Shown: positions 1 to 8,029 of the stretch, piece by piece | Position numbering within the stretch: position 1 is the stretch's first letter | Layout of the letters: every line of letters begins with the position of its first letter | Assembly: GCA_964604705.1 (NCBI GenBank) | Contig: CAZSAP010000004.1 | Location: 186,001-250,000, forward strand | Reading direction: 5' to 3' | DNA from: JAAXVQ01 sp964604705 | Lineage (GTDB): Bacteria; Oederibacteriota; JAAXVQ01 | DNA: 64,000 nt | Notes under the pieces: model-generated | The model's database searches: none | Told to the model about the DNA's origin: nothing | The model's input: only the letters and a program-made list of their open reading frames with translations | Position numbers and translations under genes: made by a program

Positions 1-1431
1 GAACACATCCAGGCGGCTGTTGGTCAAGGCCAGGACCGCGTCGATGCGGTAACGGTCGAGCAGGCCTAGGTAGGTTTCGGGATTGCCGTCTTCGAGATTC
101 ATGTATTCGGTAAAGATCTTCTCGCCAAAGAGCAGCAAACGTCCATCCATAAATTCTTTGATGCGCCCTTGGGTGTGCCAGCTTAAGTAGGCGGCGCAGC
201 GCATGGGGGCAAAGAGGCGTCCGGCAAAAGGTTGTTCGGAGATCCACTGCATGGCCTGCACAGGGTAATAGTCTTCCATTAAGCCTAAGCGGAGTGTCCG
301 TTTATTGGTGGCAAACAACGCCAAGAGGATGAGGCAGGCGGCCGCACTGCCCAGGTAAAGCTTGCGCCAGGTGGCTTCGGACCAACGCTTTTGCGTCGCC
401 AAACGTGTGGCCATGAGTTGTTTTAAGTTTTCCGTGGTGGGCGGCAAGGCTGCCAAGATAAACATGGGGATGTTGCGGTACGAGGCAAAGCCCAGATACG
501 TGAAGGCGAAGAGCGGCAAAAGGGTATAGGCTCGCCATTGTTTCCAAGGCGTTTTGGACAGGGCATAAAGTTGCAGCAGCCAGACGCCGCCGCATAAGCA
601 GAAAAAATCCCAATGCTTGGAAAACGTGGGTGGGTTCCATTCGGAGATGTATTTCATGAAAAGCTCCGAGTGGGAGTGTTGCAATACATAAATAAAAATA
701 GAAAATCCAAGCGGGTTCAGGGCCGCGGCCAAGACCATGGCGGCAGCCACCAGTAGCCAAACGCGTAGACGCGGATGATTCAGGGAAGGGCGCGGGGTGA
801 GGGTGCGGTATTCGTCGATCAGCATGCCGCCTACAAAGGCGAAGATCACCACGAACCCCGGATGAATGTTGGCCCAAATGAGCGTTAGCAAAGGGAGCAA
901 CCAAAGCCAACGCGACCGTGGCGCAAAGGTTTTGGCGTCGGCGGTGTGGACGCGTTCCATGATCCATTGGAACAGTGGGATGAACAAGTAGGTGATGACA
1001 TACGGGCGCTCGCGGAAAAAGTGCTGGAGCGTGGGGAGGAAGATGAACGGAGCCGCCGCCAAGGCAAAGGCCATGGGGGTGGCCCAGCGCCGGTAGCCCA
1101 AGATGCCCAAGCACAGCACCACCAGGGTCATAAGCACGGCTTTGACCAGGATCAGGGCATTGGCCCCGCCCCAGGTCCAGAGCAGGTGCGAGCCTACGCA
1201 AAACAAGACTTCGATCTTATCAATCGGATTTTGCATGGTGTAGGAAAACGGATCAGGACCGAAGTCGAAACCGGTCTTGAGCCAGTATTGGCCATCGCGC
1301 ATGTGCACGAAGACATCCGGATCAACCAGGGGGTGAATCTGAAGTCCGAAGACCAGCAGGAGGAGCGCGCCCAGAAAGAGTTTGGCCTGCCAGGTCCAAG
1401 GTGTTGTGTGAGTGGATGGGTGTGTTGACAT
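1..1431 (-). CDS. Polytopic membrane protein, GT-C glycosyltransferase-like (3' end off window)
   Basis: The reading frame opens at an ATG (1431-1429) and stays open for 477 codons to base 1, so the C-terminus is missing. The protein is very hydrophobic, with many membrane segments. After the first segment (about residues 18-30) comes a periplasmic-type acidic motif, DPDVFVHMRDG, at about residues 38-48. This resembles the D-P-D-x-x-x-H-x-R-x-G signature seen in many GT39/PMT-like bacterial membrane proteins. Such enzymes transfer sugars from polyprenyl-phosphate donors on the outer face of the inner membrane; the exact substrate cannot be read here. It is divergent from the glycan operon that starts at 1852. 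A perfect -10 hexamer lies six bases before the ATG and no Shine-Dalgarno sequence is visible, so the mRNA may be leaderless. Family-level call is reasonable; function is inferred. Confidence 0.72.
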   Translation of the reverse strand, partial: MSTHPSTHTTPWTWQAKLFLGALLLLVFGLQIHPLVDPDVFVHMRDGQYWLKTGFDFGPDPFSYTMQNPIDKIEVLFCVGSHLLWTWGGANALILVKAVLMTLVVLCLGILGYRRWATPMAFALAAAPFIFLPTLQHFFRERPYVITYLFIPLFQWIMERVHTADAKTFAPRSRWLWLLPLLTLIWANIHPGFVVIFAFVGGMLIDEYRTLTPRPSLNHPRLRVWLLVAAAMVLAAALNPLGFSIFIYVLQHSHSELFMKYISEWNPPTFSKHWDFFCLCGGVWLLQLYALSKTPWKQWRAYTLLPLFAFTYLGFASYRNIPMFILAALPPTTENLKQLMATRLATQKRWSEATWRKLYLGSAAACLILLALFATNKRTLRLGLMEDYYPVQAMQWISEQPFAGRLFAPMRCAAYLSWHTQGRIKEFMDGRLLLFGEKIFTEYMNLEDGNPETYLGLLDRYRIDAVLALTNSRLDVF

Positions 1432-1437
1432 GCGGAC

Positions 1438-1466
1438 ATTATAGCCAAAAGCCTGTGAACTTCCAA
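1438..1466 (-). promoter_or_regulatory. Sigma70-like promoter of the minus-strand membrane protein
   Basis: On the minus strand, TTGGAA (1466-1461) is followed after 17 bp by a perfect TATAAT (1443-1438). Only six bases separate the -10 box from the ATG, so the predicted start of transcription falls at or within a base of the start codon. Confidence 0.6.
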
Positions 1467-1530
1467 GCAAGGAGATGGGAAAAACGGAACCCTGGCCAAG
1501 CACAGTCGAACCTAGACGAAATTCATGGCT

Positions 1531-1741
1531 GAGCCGGGTGCGTAGGGTGTTTTAAAAAAAACGAACCTTAAGGATTCGCGGACCGAGTAAGCAAGCGGGT
1601 CAAAAGTAACTATGTACAGGGCCGTTGACTTCACGGGCGAGATGGAAAACGCGGGGGAGGACGCTAGAGCGGTGAGTGCAGAGCCGGTGCGCGGCGGGCA
1701 TAAAGGTTCGTTTTTTTTAAAACACCCTACGCACCCGGCTC
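1531..1741. repeat. Long inverted-repeat element A (211 bp)
   Basis: Two perfect 39-bp inverted arms (1531-1569 and 1703-1741) flank a 133-bp spacer. Each arm has a GC-rich outer part and an inner T4A8 run. The element sits in the 420-bp gap between divergent genes. I see no gene in the gap apart from this element and the two promoters. No clear target-site duplication is visible. It could be a MITE-like element or the template of a long hairpin RNA. Confidence 0.75.
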
Positions 1742-1795
1742 TTAAAGAACTGCAGTGTAGCAAAAGTGGGTGCCTGGGTCTGTTCGAAATAATCC

Positions 1796-1823
1796 TTGCA
1801 ACGTACGCCTCATCGAGTACAAT
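1796..1823 (+). promoter_or_regulatory. Sigma70-like promoter of the glycan operon
   Basis: TTGCAA (1796-1801), a 16-bp spacer and TACAAT (1818-1823) place transcription start near 1830. That gives a leader of about 22 nt containing the AAGGAG ribosome-binding site at 1839-1844. It lies just downstream of inverted-repeat element A. Confidence 0.5.
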
Positions 1824-1851
1824 ATGGGAAATTTTCCTAAGGAGTCTAGCT

Positions 1852-2790
1852 ATGCATATTTTGGTGGCCGGCGGGGCCGGGTTTATTGGATCGCATCTGT
1901 GTGAACGCTTGCTGAAGATGGGACACAAAGTCACCTGCGTGGACAATCTTAAAACCGGACGCAAGGCCAACTTGCATGAAGCGAAGAAGTCGCCGAAATT
2001 TCTCTTTCTGAAACGCGATGTACGCAAACCGCTTGATCTGCCCGTGGATTTCATTTTTAACCTGGCTTCCTACGCCTCGCCGCCGTATTACCAAACCTGG
2101 TCCATCGAGACCATGCTGACCAACTCCTTGGGAAGCTATCAGCTGCTGGAACTGGCCCGGAAGCGCAATGCGGGGTATCTCTACGCCAGCACCTCCGAAG
2201 TGTACGGGGATCCCCTCAAGCATCCGCAGCGCGAAACCGATTGGGGCAATGTCAATCCCATTGGCGTGCGTTCCTGCTACGATGAGGCCAAGCGTTTCGG
2301 TGAAGCGTTGCTCATGGAATACGTGCGCAAGTATCAACTCAATGCCCGCATCATCCGCATTTTCAACACTTACGGTCCGCGCCTGCAAAAAGACGACGGC
2401 CGTGTGATTTCCAATTTCATCAATCAAGCCTTGCAGAACAAGGATCTCACCATCTACGGTTCAGGCAAGCAAACCCGTAGTTTTTGCTATGTTTCGGATT
2501 TGGTCGAGGGCATTATCCGTGCGGCGTTCAAGCCCAAAACCCGCGGGCAAGTCTTCAACTTAGGAAATCCCGGTGAGTTCACCATGCTTGAAGCCGCGGA
2601 ACTGGTTCAGAAGATCATCGGTCGCCCCTTGAAGCTGGATTACAAACCATTGCCCGGAGACGATCCGAAACGCCGTCGCCCAGATATTTCCAAAGCCAAG
2701 TCGGTGTTGGGCTGGAGTCCGAAAGTACAGTTGCGCGAAGGCCTGACCAAGACCATTGCCTGGTTTAAGGACCAGGAAAAGAAACGCTAA
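1852..2790 (+). CDS. UDP-glucuronate decarboxylase-like NAD-dependent epimerase/dehydratase
   Basis: A 312-aa extended short-chain dehydrogenase. The N-terminal Rossmann motif is GGAGFIGSHL. The catalytic region reads STSEVYGDP and then RSCYDEAKR (YxxxK), followed by RIFNTYGPR and a CYVSDLVEG segment. This set is characteristic of UDP-xylose synthase, which oxidises and decarboxylates UDP-glucuronate to UDP-xylose in the cytoplasm; a dTDP-glucose dehydratase relative is less likely. The start at 1852 was chosen because AAGGAG lies 7 bases upstream. A longer in-frame start at 1612 would translate through inverted-repeat element A and add a non-homologous tail. It is the first gene of a plus-strand operon of sugar enzymes and probably supplies a nucleotide sugar for the glycosyltransferases that follow. 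Confidence 0.88.
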   Translation: MHILVAGGAGFIGSHLCERLLKMGHKVTCVDNLKTGRKANLHEAKKSPKFLFLKRDVRKPLDLPVDFIFNLASYASPPYYQTWSIETMLTNSLGSYQLLELARKRNAGYLYASTSEVYGDPLKHPQRETDWGNVNPIGVRSCYDEAKRFGEALLMEYVRKYQLNARIIRIFNTYGPRLQKDDGRVISNFINQALQNKDLTIYGSGKQTRSFCYVSDLVEGIIRAAFKPKTRGQVFNLGNPGEFTMLEAAELVQKIIGRPLKLDYKPLPGDDPKRRRPDISKAKSVLGWSPKVQLREGLTKTIAWFKDQEKKR

Positions 2791-2817
2791 CGACACATTT
2801 ATAGGGGAGGGCGGGCG

Positions 2818-3936
2818 TTGATCTTTAAGACCGATTGCCGCCACTGGCGGGGGGATAAACCGTGTTTGGAAAATCGTTTGTGCGACGGTTGCACTTCCTA
2901 TGCCGCACTCCAGGAAAAGATACTCGTTATTAAATTAGGTGCGCGTGGGGATGTCCTGCGCACCACGCCGTTGGTCGCCGGGTTGCGCAAGGTGTATCCT
3001 CAGGCGCATATTACCTGGTTGACGCACGCCGATGCCTTGGAACTGTTGCACGGGTTGCCGGGCGTGCAACGCCTTCTGCCGTACGGCACCGAGAGTCTGG
3101 TGGAACTGACCGCGCGTTCCTTTGACCTTGTGATCTGTCTGGACAAGGAAGCCAAGGCCACAGGGCTCGCGCAGTTGGTGCGTGCGCCCCGCAAGCTGGG
3201 GTGGGGCTTGGCCCCGGGCGGCACGGGCACTCCATGTGTGTTCAATCCTGAAGCCGAGTACTCGCTGGCCCTGGGCGTTTCCGATTCACTCAAGTTTCGT
3301 CACAATACCAAAACCTATTTGGAAATGATTTTCGAAGCCGTGGGCCTGCGCTATGCCGGGGAGCCGTATGTCTTTGCCTTGGACAATGCGGATCGGTTGC
3401 GGCGTGAGACGTTTTTCAAAACCCACAAAGTGAGCCGTACGGCCCAGGGCAAACTGCTGGGCCTGATGACCGGGTGCGGACCGGCCTATGAGCGCAAGCG
3501 CTGGACCGAGTCGCATCTGGCCACGTTTGCGCGCCGGGCCCGGAAAGAATTGGGCGCCACGGTCATACTGCTGGGCGGTCCCGAGGAACGCGCCATCAAT
3601 GCCCGCATTCGTCGCTTGGCCCGGGTGCCGCTCCTGGATACGCGCGGCGAACAGAGTTTGCGCGAGCTGGGCGGTTTTCTCGAAGCCTGCCGCGTGGTGG
3701 TCACGGGCGATACCCTGGCCCTGCATTTGGCCCTGGCCCTGAAGCGTCCCACCCTCTCCTTCTTTGGTCCCACCTGCCCGCAGGAAATTGACATGTTTGG
3801 CTGCGGCGAAAAACTTGTGACCTCCAAGGACTGCGCACCCTGCTACAAGCAAAGCTGCACGAGCACGCCCTCCTGCATGGAGGCCATCACCCCCGACATG
3901 GCATGGGAGCCTCTCATGCGTTTGTGGAAGGCGTAG
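2818..3936 (+). CDS. Glycosyltransferase family 9 (heptosyltransferase-like)
   Basis: A 372-aa protein starting at TTG, preceded by a GGGGAGG ribosome-binding site. A Cys-rich N-terminus (Cys7, 16, 22 and 25) precedes the GT9 fold, which begins at ILVIKLGARGDVLRTTPL. The C-terminal half has the GT9 nucleotide-sugar-binding stretch with GDTLALHLALAL and SFFGPT, then CAPCYKQSC near the end. The Cys-rich termini recall GT9 proteins of several uncultivated Gram-negative lineages and may bind a metal. GT9 enzymes usually add heptose or related sugars to LPS core on the cytoplasmic face of the inner membrane. The sugar used here cannot be told from the sequence. It sits 27 bases after the decarboxylase gene, in the same operon. 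Confidence 0.88.
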   Translation: MIFKTDCRHWRGDKPCLENRLCDGCTSYAALQEKILVIKLGARGDVLRTTPLVAGLRKVYPQAHITWLTHADALELLHGLPGVQRLLPYGTESLVELTARSFDLVICLDKEAKATGLAQLVRAPRKLGWGLAPGGTGTPCVFNPEAEYSLALGVSDSLKFRHNTKTYLEMIFEAVGLRYAGEPYVFALDNADRLRRETFFKTHKVSRTAQGKLLGLMTGCGPAYERKRWTESHLATFARRARKELGATVILLGGPEERAINARIRRLARVPLLDTRGEQSLRELGGFLEACRVVVTGDTLALHLALALKRPTLSFFGPTCPQEIDMFGCGEKLVTSKDCAPCYKQSCTSTPSCMEAITPDMAWEPLMRLWKA

Positions 3937-3941
3937 CGTCC

Positions 3942-4781
3942 ATGCCTCGCGCGCACACTCGCACGTCCGCACACATTCGTTCACCCCGAGTGTTTGTCAT
4001 GATTCCCACCTACAATGAAAAAGAAAACATCGGGCGCCTGATTGTCGAGATCGAGGCCTTAAAACTCGCGAATCTGCACATCGTCGTTGTGGACGATGCT
4101 TCGCCTGACGGGACAGGTGCCTTGTTGGACACCTTGGCCAAGACGCGCCCCTATTTGCATCCGATTCACCGGAAACACGAGCGTGGGCGGGGGACGGCCG
4201 GCTTAGCGGGGTTTAAATACGCTTTGGCCTGCAAGGCCGACTACGTGGTGGAGATGGATGCGGACTTTTCCCATCATCCCCGGTATTTGCCCGAGCTGCT
4301 CCGCGCAGCGTCCGAGGCCGATGTGGTCGTGGGTTCCCGGTTCGTACCGGGTGGGAAGGATTTGGACCGAGGCTGGGTCCGGCACTGGATTACCGTAGTG
4401 GCGAATTTCTACATTCGAAAAATTTTAAAGATAGCCAGCGTGCGCGATTGCACCTCCGGGTACCGGCTCTTCCGACGGGAAGTGTTGGAGACCGTCAACT
4501 TGGACAACACCGTTTCGCTCGGTCCTTCGATTGTTCAGGAACTGTTGTACAAGGCGCACCTGCTGGGCTTCCGCGTGCGGGAGATTCCCATTGTCTTTAT
4601 CGATCGCCGGAAAGGCACCTCGACCTTTTCCTGGCGGATCATGATCCAGAGCGTGCTCATGACATTAATCCTCAAATTTTTATTCTCAACCTTGCGGCGC
4701 GTGGAAATTCACGACGCCCCTGCTGCGAACCCCGGCCAGGCTGTGCGCGTGAGATCCAAACGTTCACGCACGGTTGTATAG
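3942..4781 (+). CDS. Polyprenyl-phosphate sugar (dolichyl-phosphate mannose-like) synthase, GT2
   Basis: A 279-aa GT-A glycosyltransferase. IPTYNEKENI opens the fold, VVVDDASPDGTG follows, and the metal-binding motif is MDADFSHHP, as in DPM1-type enzymes. The motif with GSRF, the CTSGYRLF segment and IVFIDRRKGTSTFS are also family hallmarks. These enzymes transfer mannose or glucose from a nucleotide donor to a polyprenyl phosphate, making the lipid-linked donor used by GT-C enzymes. Several GT-C-like membrane proteins are encoded nearby. A start at 3942 was chosen 5 bases after the upstream stop; a start at 3903 would overlap the previous gene by 34 bases. A short hydrophobic C-terminal segment follows the catalytic domain. 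Confidence 0.85.
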   Translation: MPRAHTRTSAHIRSPRVFVMIPTYNEKENIGRLIVEIEALKLANLHIVVVDDASPDGTGALLDTLAKTRPYLHPIHRKHERGRGTAGLAGFKYALACKADYVVEMDADFSHHPRYLPELLRAASEADVVVGSRFVPGGKDLDRGWVRHWITVVANFYIRKILKIASVRDCTSGYRLFRREVLETVNLDNTVSLGPSIVQELLYKAHLLGFRVREIPIVFIDRRKGTSTFSWRIMIQSVLMTLILKFLFSTLRRVEIHDAPAANPGQAVRVRSKRSRTVV

Positions 4782-4793
4782 GCTTTCCGAATC

Positions 4794-5603
4794 ATGCCCA
4801 CCCCCGCGCCAACACCCCAACCTCCTGATGCACTGCGTAACGATTCTTCGTTTGTGGTGTATCAAGCCTCGAAGGTGGGGGAGGCGTATTGGTGGTATCA
4901 GGCACGCCAGGATTTGGTGCGGCGCTTGGTCAAGCGTTTTGCGCCCGGCTTTTTAAAACAGCCCACGCTGCATAGTTTGGATATTGGTTGCGGCGCCGGC
5001 GGCACAGTCAACCTGCTCGGTACATGGGGCGAGGCCTGGGGCGTGGACCCGGACGCCGGGGCGCTGGCCTTGGCGCAGGCACGCGGCATCCCTGCCGAAC
5101 GGTTGGTTCAGGCGAGCATGGCGTCCCTTACTCCGTTTGCCTCCAATCGTTTTGATCTGATCACCTGTCTCGATGTTTTGGAACATGCGCCCGATCCTGT
5201 ACCGGCCTTGGCGGAAGTGTTCCGGGTCTTAACCCCCGGAGGCATGGCCCTGTTTACGGTTCCGGCAGATCCGCGTTTGTGGAGCGACCGTGACCTGCGT
5301 TTGCACCATCGGGTGCGGTATACGCCAGCGCAATTGCGTGCGGAATTAAGCGCCGCCGGATTTGAGATACTGAGAGTCACGCACACCCACTTTTTTTACT
5401 ACTGGCCGTTTCGCCTCTGGCTGCGTTGGCTGCATGTCTCGCAGGTGCAGGCCGTCCCCCATGTGCGGCAAGATACCTTCGAGACCAATCCGTTTTTTTC
5501 CTGGCTCTGGCGCGGGTTGTTGCGCCTTGAGACCGAATGGTGGCTTCGTCTGCCGCTCCCTTGGGGTGTCTCGGCCGTGGCCATAGTGAGGAAACCGCGA
5601 TGA
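4794..5603 (+). CDS. Class I SAM-dependent methyltransferase
   Basis: A 269-aa protein with the SAM-binding motif LDIGCGAGG at about residues 62-70, an acidic residue in GVDPD, then DLITCLDVLEHAPDP and a post-motif LTPGGMALFTVPA. This is the Methyltransf_11 type. A hydrophobic patch with FFYYWPFRLWLRWL near residue 200 suggests membrane association or a lipid-linked acceptor, which is inferred. It starts 12 bases after the previous stop, and its own stop overlaps the next start as ATGA, so it is translationally coupled. The acceptor (sugar, lipid or another group) cannot be determined. Confidence 0.85.
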   Translation: MPTPAPTPQPPDALRNDSSFVVYQASKVGEAYWWYQARQDLVRRLVKRFAPGFLKQPTLHSLDIGCGAGGTVNLLGTWGEAWGVDPDAGALALAQARGIPAERLVQASMASLTPFASNRFDLITCLDVLEHAPDPVPALAEVFRVLTPGGMALFTVPADPRLWSDRDLRLHHRVRYTPAQLRAELSAAGFEILRVTHTHFFYYWPFRLWLRWLHVSQVQAVPHVRQDTFETNPFFSWLWRGLLRLETEWWLRLPLPWGVSAVAIVRKPR

Positions 5604-6442
5604 GCACGCCCCTGAGTTCCTCGCATCCATCCAAGAACCCTTATCCCCGTGGTTTTGTGTTTGGTACAGGCGAAGCAAATCCCCGCGAGCTTTCTCTGTC
5701 AGGACTGAAAATTTGTCGGGCCTTGCGCGCGCTGCGGGGGGTGCAAGGCTCGGTGTTGGAAATCGGCTGCGGCGGCGGGCAGTACTTGCGTGCCCTGCAC
5801 ACCCAACGCCCGGATTTGAGCGTGGTAGGCCTGGATCTTGATCCCGCGGCCGTGGCTGCGGCCAAGACCATTCCGGATGTTTCCGTGTACCAAGGGGATG
5901 CGGCCGACCTGCCGCTGGTGGATGCTGTCTTTGCGGCCGTGCTGGGGTTTGATATTTTGGAGCATGTCGCCGATCCGCGTGCCGTGCTCAAGGAAGCCCG
6001 GCGGGTACTTCAACCGGGTGGAATTTTGCACCTCTATGTTCCGTGCGAAGGCGCGCCGGGGACCATCTATGTACGCAAGGGGCATGCGCTCAAGCAGCGT
6101 TGGGGCGGGCATGTGCAGCAGTGGAGCATCCCGCAAGTCAAAGACCTGCTCATTGAACTTGGGTTTCACATTCATGCAGCACGTCCTTCTGACTACGGAT
6201 TGGTGCAGGCCATGGATTATGCGTTTTACCAAAAACTCTCCCAAAGCTCTCAGCCCGACGCCTGGTGGGACGCGCAAGCATTGACCCCCGGCCGAGGCTG
6301 GCAGGGACAGCTGTTGCGCCTGGCCCGCCGGACCGCGTCCCTGCTCGGCTGGTGGGAGAGTGTGTTGCGCCACGGGGAACGCGGCGCCATGGGCCTCCAT
6401 GTGACGGCGCGCAAAGATCCGCGGGGAGGGAACCTCGCATGA
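5600..6442 (+). CDS. Class I SAM-dependent methyltransferase
   Basis: A 280-aa protein with LEIGCGGGQYL at about residues 53-63, the acidic VGLDLD motif, GFDILEHVADP and a LQPGGILHLYVP strand. It is a Methyltransf_11/25-type fold but is not a close copy of the preceding methyltransferase. The ATG at 5600 overlaps the upstream stop codon (ATGA), and its own stop overlaps the next gene the same way. These overlaps fix the start; an upstream in-frame start at 5537 would lie inside the neighbour. It probably methylates a glycan or lipid intermediate made by the same operon; the acceptor is unknown. Confidence 0.85.
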   Translation: MSTPLSSSHPSKNPYPRGFVFGTGEANPRELSLSGLKICRALRALRGVQGSVLEIGCGGGQYLRALHTQRPDLSVVGLDLDPAAVAAAKTIPDVSVYQGDAADLPLVDAVFAAVLGFDILEHVADPRAVLKEARRVLQPGGILHLYVPCEGAPGTIYVRKGHALKQRWGGHVQQWSIPQVKDLLIELGFHIHAARPSDYGLVQAMDYAFYQKLSQSSQPDAWWDAQALTPGRGWQGQLLRLARRTASLLGWWESVLRHGERGAMGLHVTARKDPRGGNLA

Positions 6443-7839
6443 GCCGTGTCCTCCTCCTCAACCCACCGGGAGCACGCAATTACATCCGGGATTATTTTTG
6501 CTCCAAGGTATCCAAGTCCAATTATATATCCCCCCCGGCCACGTTGCTTATGCTTTCGGGACGCGTGGCAGAGAAACACGACGTGCGGGTGCTGGACGCA
6601 CTCGCGGAACACATGAATGGAGAGCAGACGCTCCGGGCGTGTGAGACGCTGGCGCCTGAGGCGGTCATTGCTTTGGTGGGGGGCGTGTGTTGGGACGAGG
6701 ATCGGGCGTTTTTACGTGCACTAAAGGAACGTACGGGGGCGCGCATATTGGGTGTGGGCGATGTTTTGCTCGAAGTCCCGGCCGAGCGTTTGCCGGAAGC
6801 GCCGGGCTTGGATGCGGTCCTGCTGGATTTTCACACCCGGGATGTGCTGACCTGGCTGGACTCGGCCGACGGACGCCTGATTCCCAATGTGGTGTACGCC
6901 CATCCGCACACCCGCGCGATCCTAGACGGCGGGCTTGTACGCGCCCAAGGTGAATTTCGCATACCCCTGCCGCAACATGAGCTGTTTCCGCTCCGAAGCT
7001 ATCGTTTTCCGTTTTCCGTGAATGCACCCATGTCTGTGGTGCTGACGGATTATGGTTGCCCGTATGCGTGCACGTTTTGTGTCATGCCGCCGCTCGGGTT
7101 TGCCGTGCGTCCGCTGGAGGATGTGCTCGACGAGGTGCGCCGATTGAAACGCCTGGGCGTTCGGGAAGTGTTTTTCATTGACCAGACGTTTGGGGTTAAG
7201 CGCGAGCGCACCCTGGACCTCTGCCGGGCCTTGAGCACATCGGAGTTGCGCGTTTCCTGGTCCTGTTTCTCACGCGCGGATGTGACCACACCCGAACTGC
7301 TGCAGGCCATGGCCCGGGCCGGATGCCATACCATTATCTATGGTGTGGAGAGCGGGAACGAGGCTCTGCGTGCGGCTCAGCAGAAGTCATTGTCACACGT
7401 GGTTCTCCGCGAAACCTTGGACGCGTGCCGACGGGTGGGCATTCGCACAGCGGCGACCTTTATGTTGGGTCTGCCGGGCGAGACCCTGGAGCAGGCCCGT
7501 GAGACCATTCAATGGGCCGTGGATGCGCCCCTGGATTTTGCTTCGTTCAATGTGGTGGTGCCCCGGGCCCATACACCGTTGCGTACGCAGGCCTTGAAGG
7601 CGGGCTGGGTGGGCATGGACTCGTTTTCCTTGGATCAATCCGGGATGAGCGGCGCCATGGGTACGTCTACACTCTCGGGAGAAGAGGTGTTGCGTTTGCG
7701 GCGGGAAGCGGTACGGCGGTTTTATCTTCGTCCCGGGTATCTCTGGCGACGCGCGACGAGCCTGCGCTCGTGGTGGGATTTTAAAACCCAGTGGCTGGAC
7801 GGCTGGGGCGTGGTGTGGGATGCGTTGAAAAAACCGTGA
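6439..7839 (+). CDS. B12-binding-type radical SAM protein
   Basis: A 466-aa protein. Residues 1-150 form a cobalamin-binding-like Rossmann region beginning MSRVLLLNPPG. The radical SAM core follows with CPYACTFC, giving the [4Fe-4S] ligands Cys207, Cys211 and Cys214. Later core landmarks include IIYGVESGNE and FMLGLPGETLEQA. The architecture matches the large B12-dependent radical SAM class that includes HpnJ/BchE-like and methyltransferase members. The reaction is not readable: C-methylation, ring contraction or another C-C chemistry are all possible. The start overlaps the previous stop (ATGA). It is the last gene of the first operon, and its stop abuts inverted-repeat element C. Confidence 0.85.
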   Translation: MSRVLLLNPPGARNYIRDYFCSKVSKSNYISPPATLLMLSGRVAEKHDVRVLDALAEHMNGEQTLRACETLAPEAVIALVGGVCWDEDRAFLRALKERTGARILGVGDVLLEVPAERLPEAPGLDAVLLDFHTRDVLTWLDSADGRLIPNVVYAHPHTRAILDGGLVRAQGEFRIPLPQHELFPLRSYRFPFSVNAPMSVVLTDYGCPYACTFCVMPPLGFAVRPLEDVLDEVRRLKRLGVREVFFIDQTFGVKRERTLDLCRALSTSELRVSWSCFSRADVTTPELLQAMARAGCHTIIYGVESGNEALRAAQQKSLSHVVLRETLDACRRVGIRTAATFMLGLPGETLEQARETIQWAVDAPLDFASFNVVVPRAHTPLRTQALKAGWVGMDSFSLDQSGMSGAMGTSTLSGEEVLRLRREAVRRFYLRPGYLWRRATSLRSWWDFKTQWLDGWGVVWDALKKP

Positions 7840-7841
7840 TG

Positions 7842-7990
7842 CGGAGCGGATGCTATTGGCCCTATGTGCTTCTGATGGGCTACTCTCGGAAGGCGGCTTA
7901 AAAAAATACGTCGGTGTAAGTAATCGGCAAATGAAAAAGACAGCGTGCGGGACCCAGCATCCGCACACAGGGCCAATAGCACTCGCTCCG
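7842..7990. repeat. Long inverted-repeat element C (149 bp)
   Basis: Arms of 28 bp (7842-7869 and 7963-7990) match as an inverted repeat with three mismatches. The match seems to continue imperfectly inward around a spacer of about 93 bp. It begins two bases after a stop codon and fills most of the 190-bp gap before the next gene. Unlike elements A, B and E, its arms have no T-run. Confidence 0.62.
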
Positions 7991-8029
7991 ATGTGAGGGC
8001 AAATTTCAACAAGAGGTTGAAGAGGCAGT

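Noticed and set aside
302..1499. Minus-strand frames at 302-1201 and 1194-1499 as separate genes
   Set aside because: The continuous frame from 1431 to 1 encodes a coherent membrane protein with a promoter; the others are shadows rich in Arg, Pro and His.
1612..1851. N-terminal extension of the decarboxylase gene from 1612
   Set aside because: It would cross inverted-repeat element A and the promoter, while a good AAGGAG site serves the ATG at 1852.
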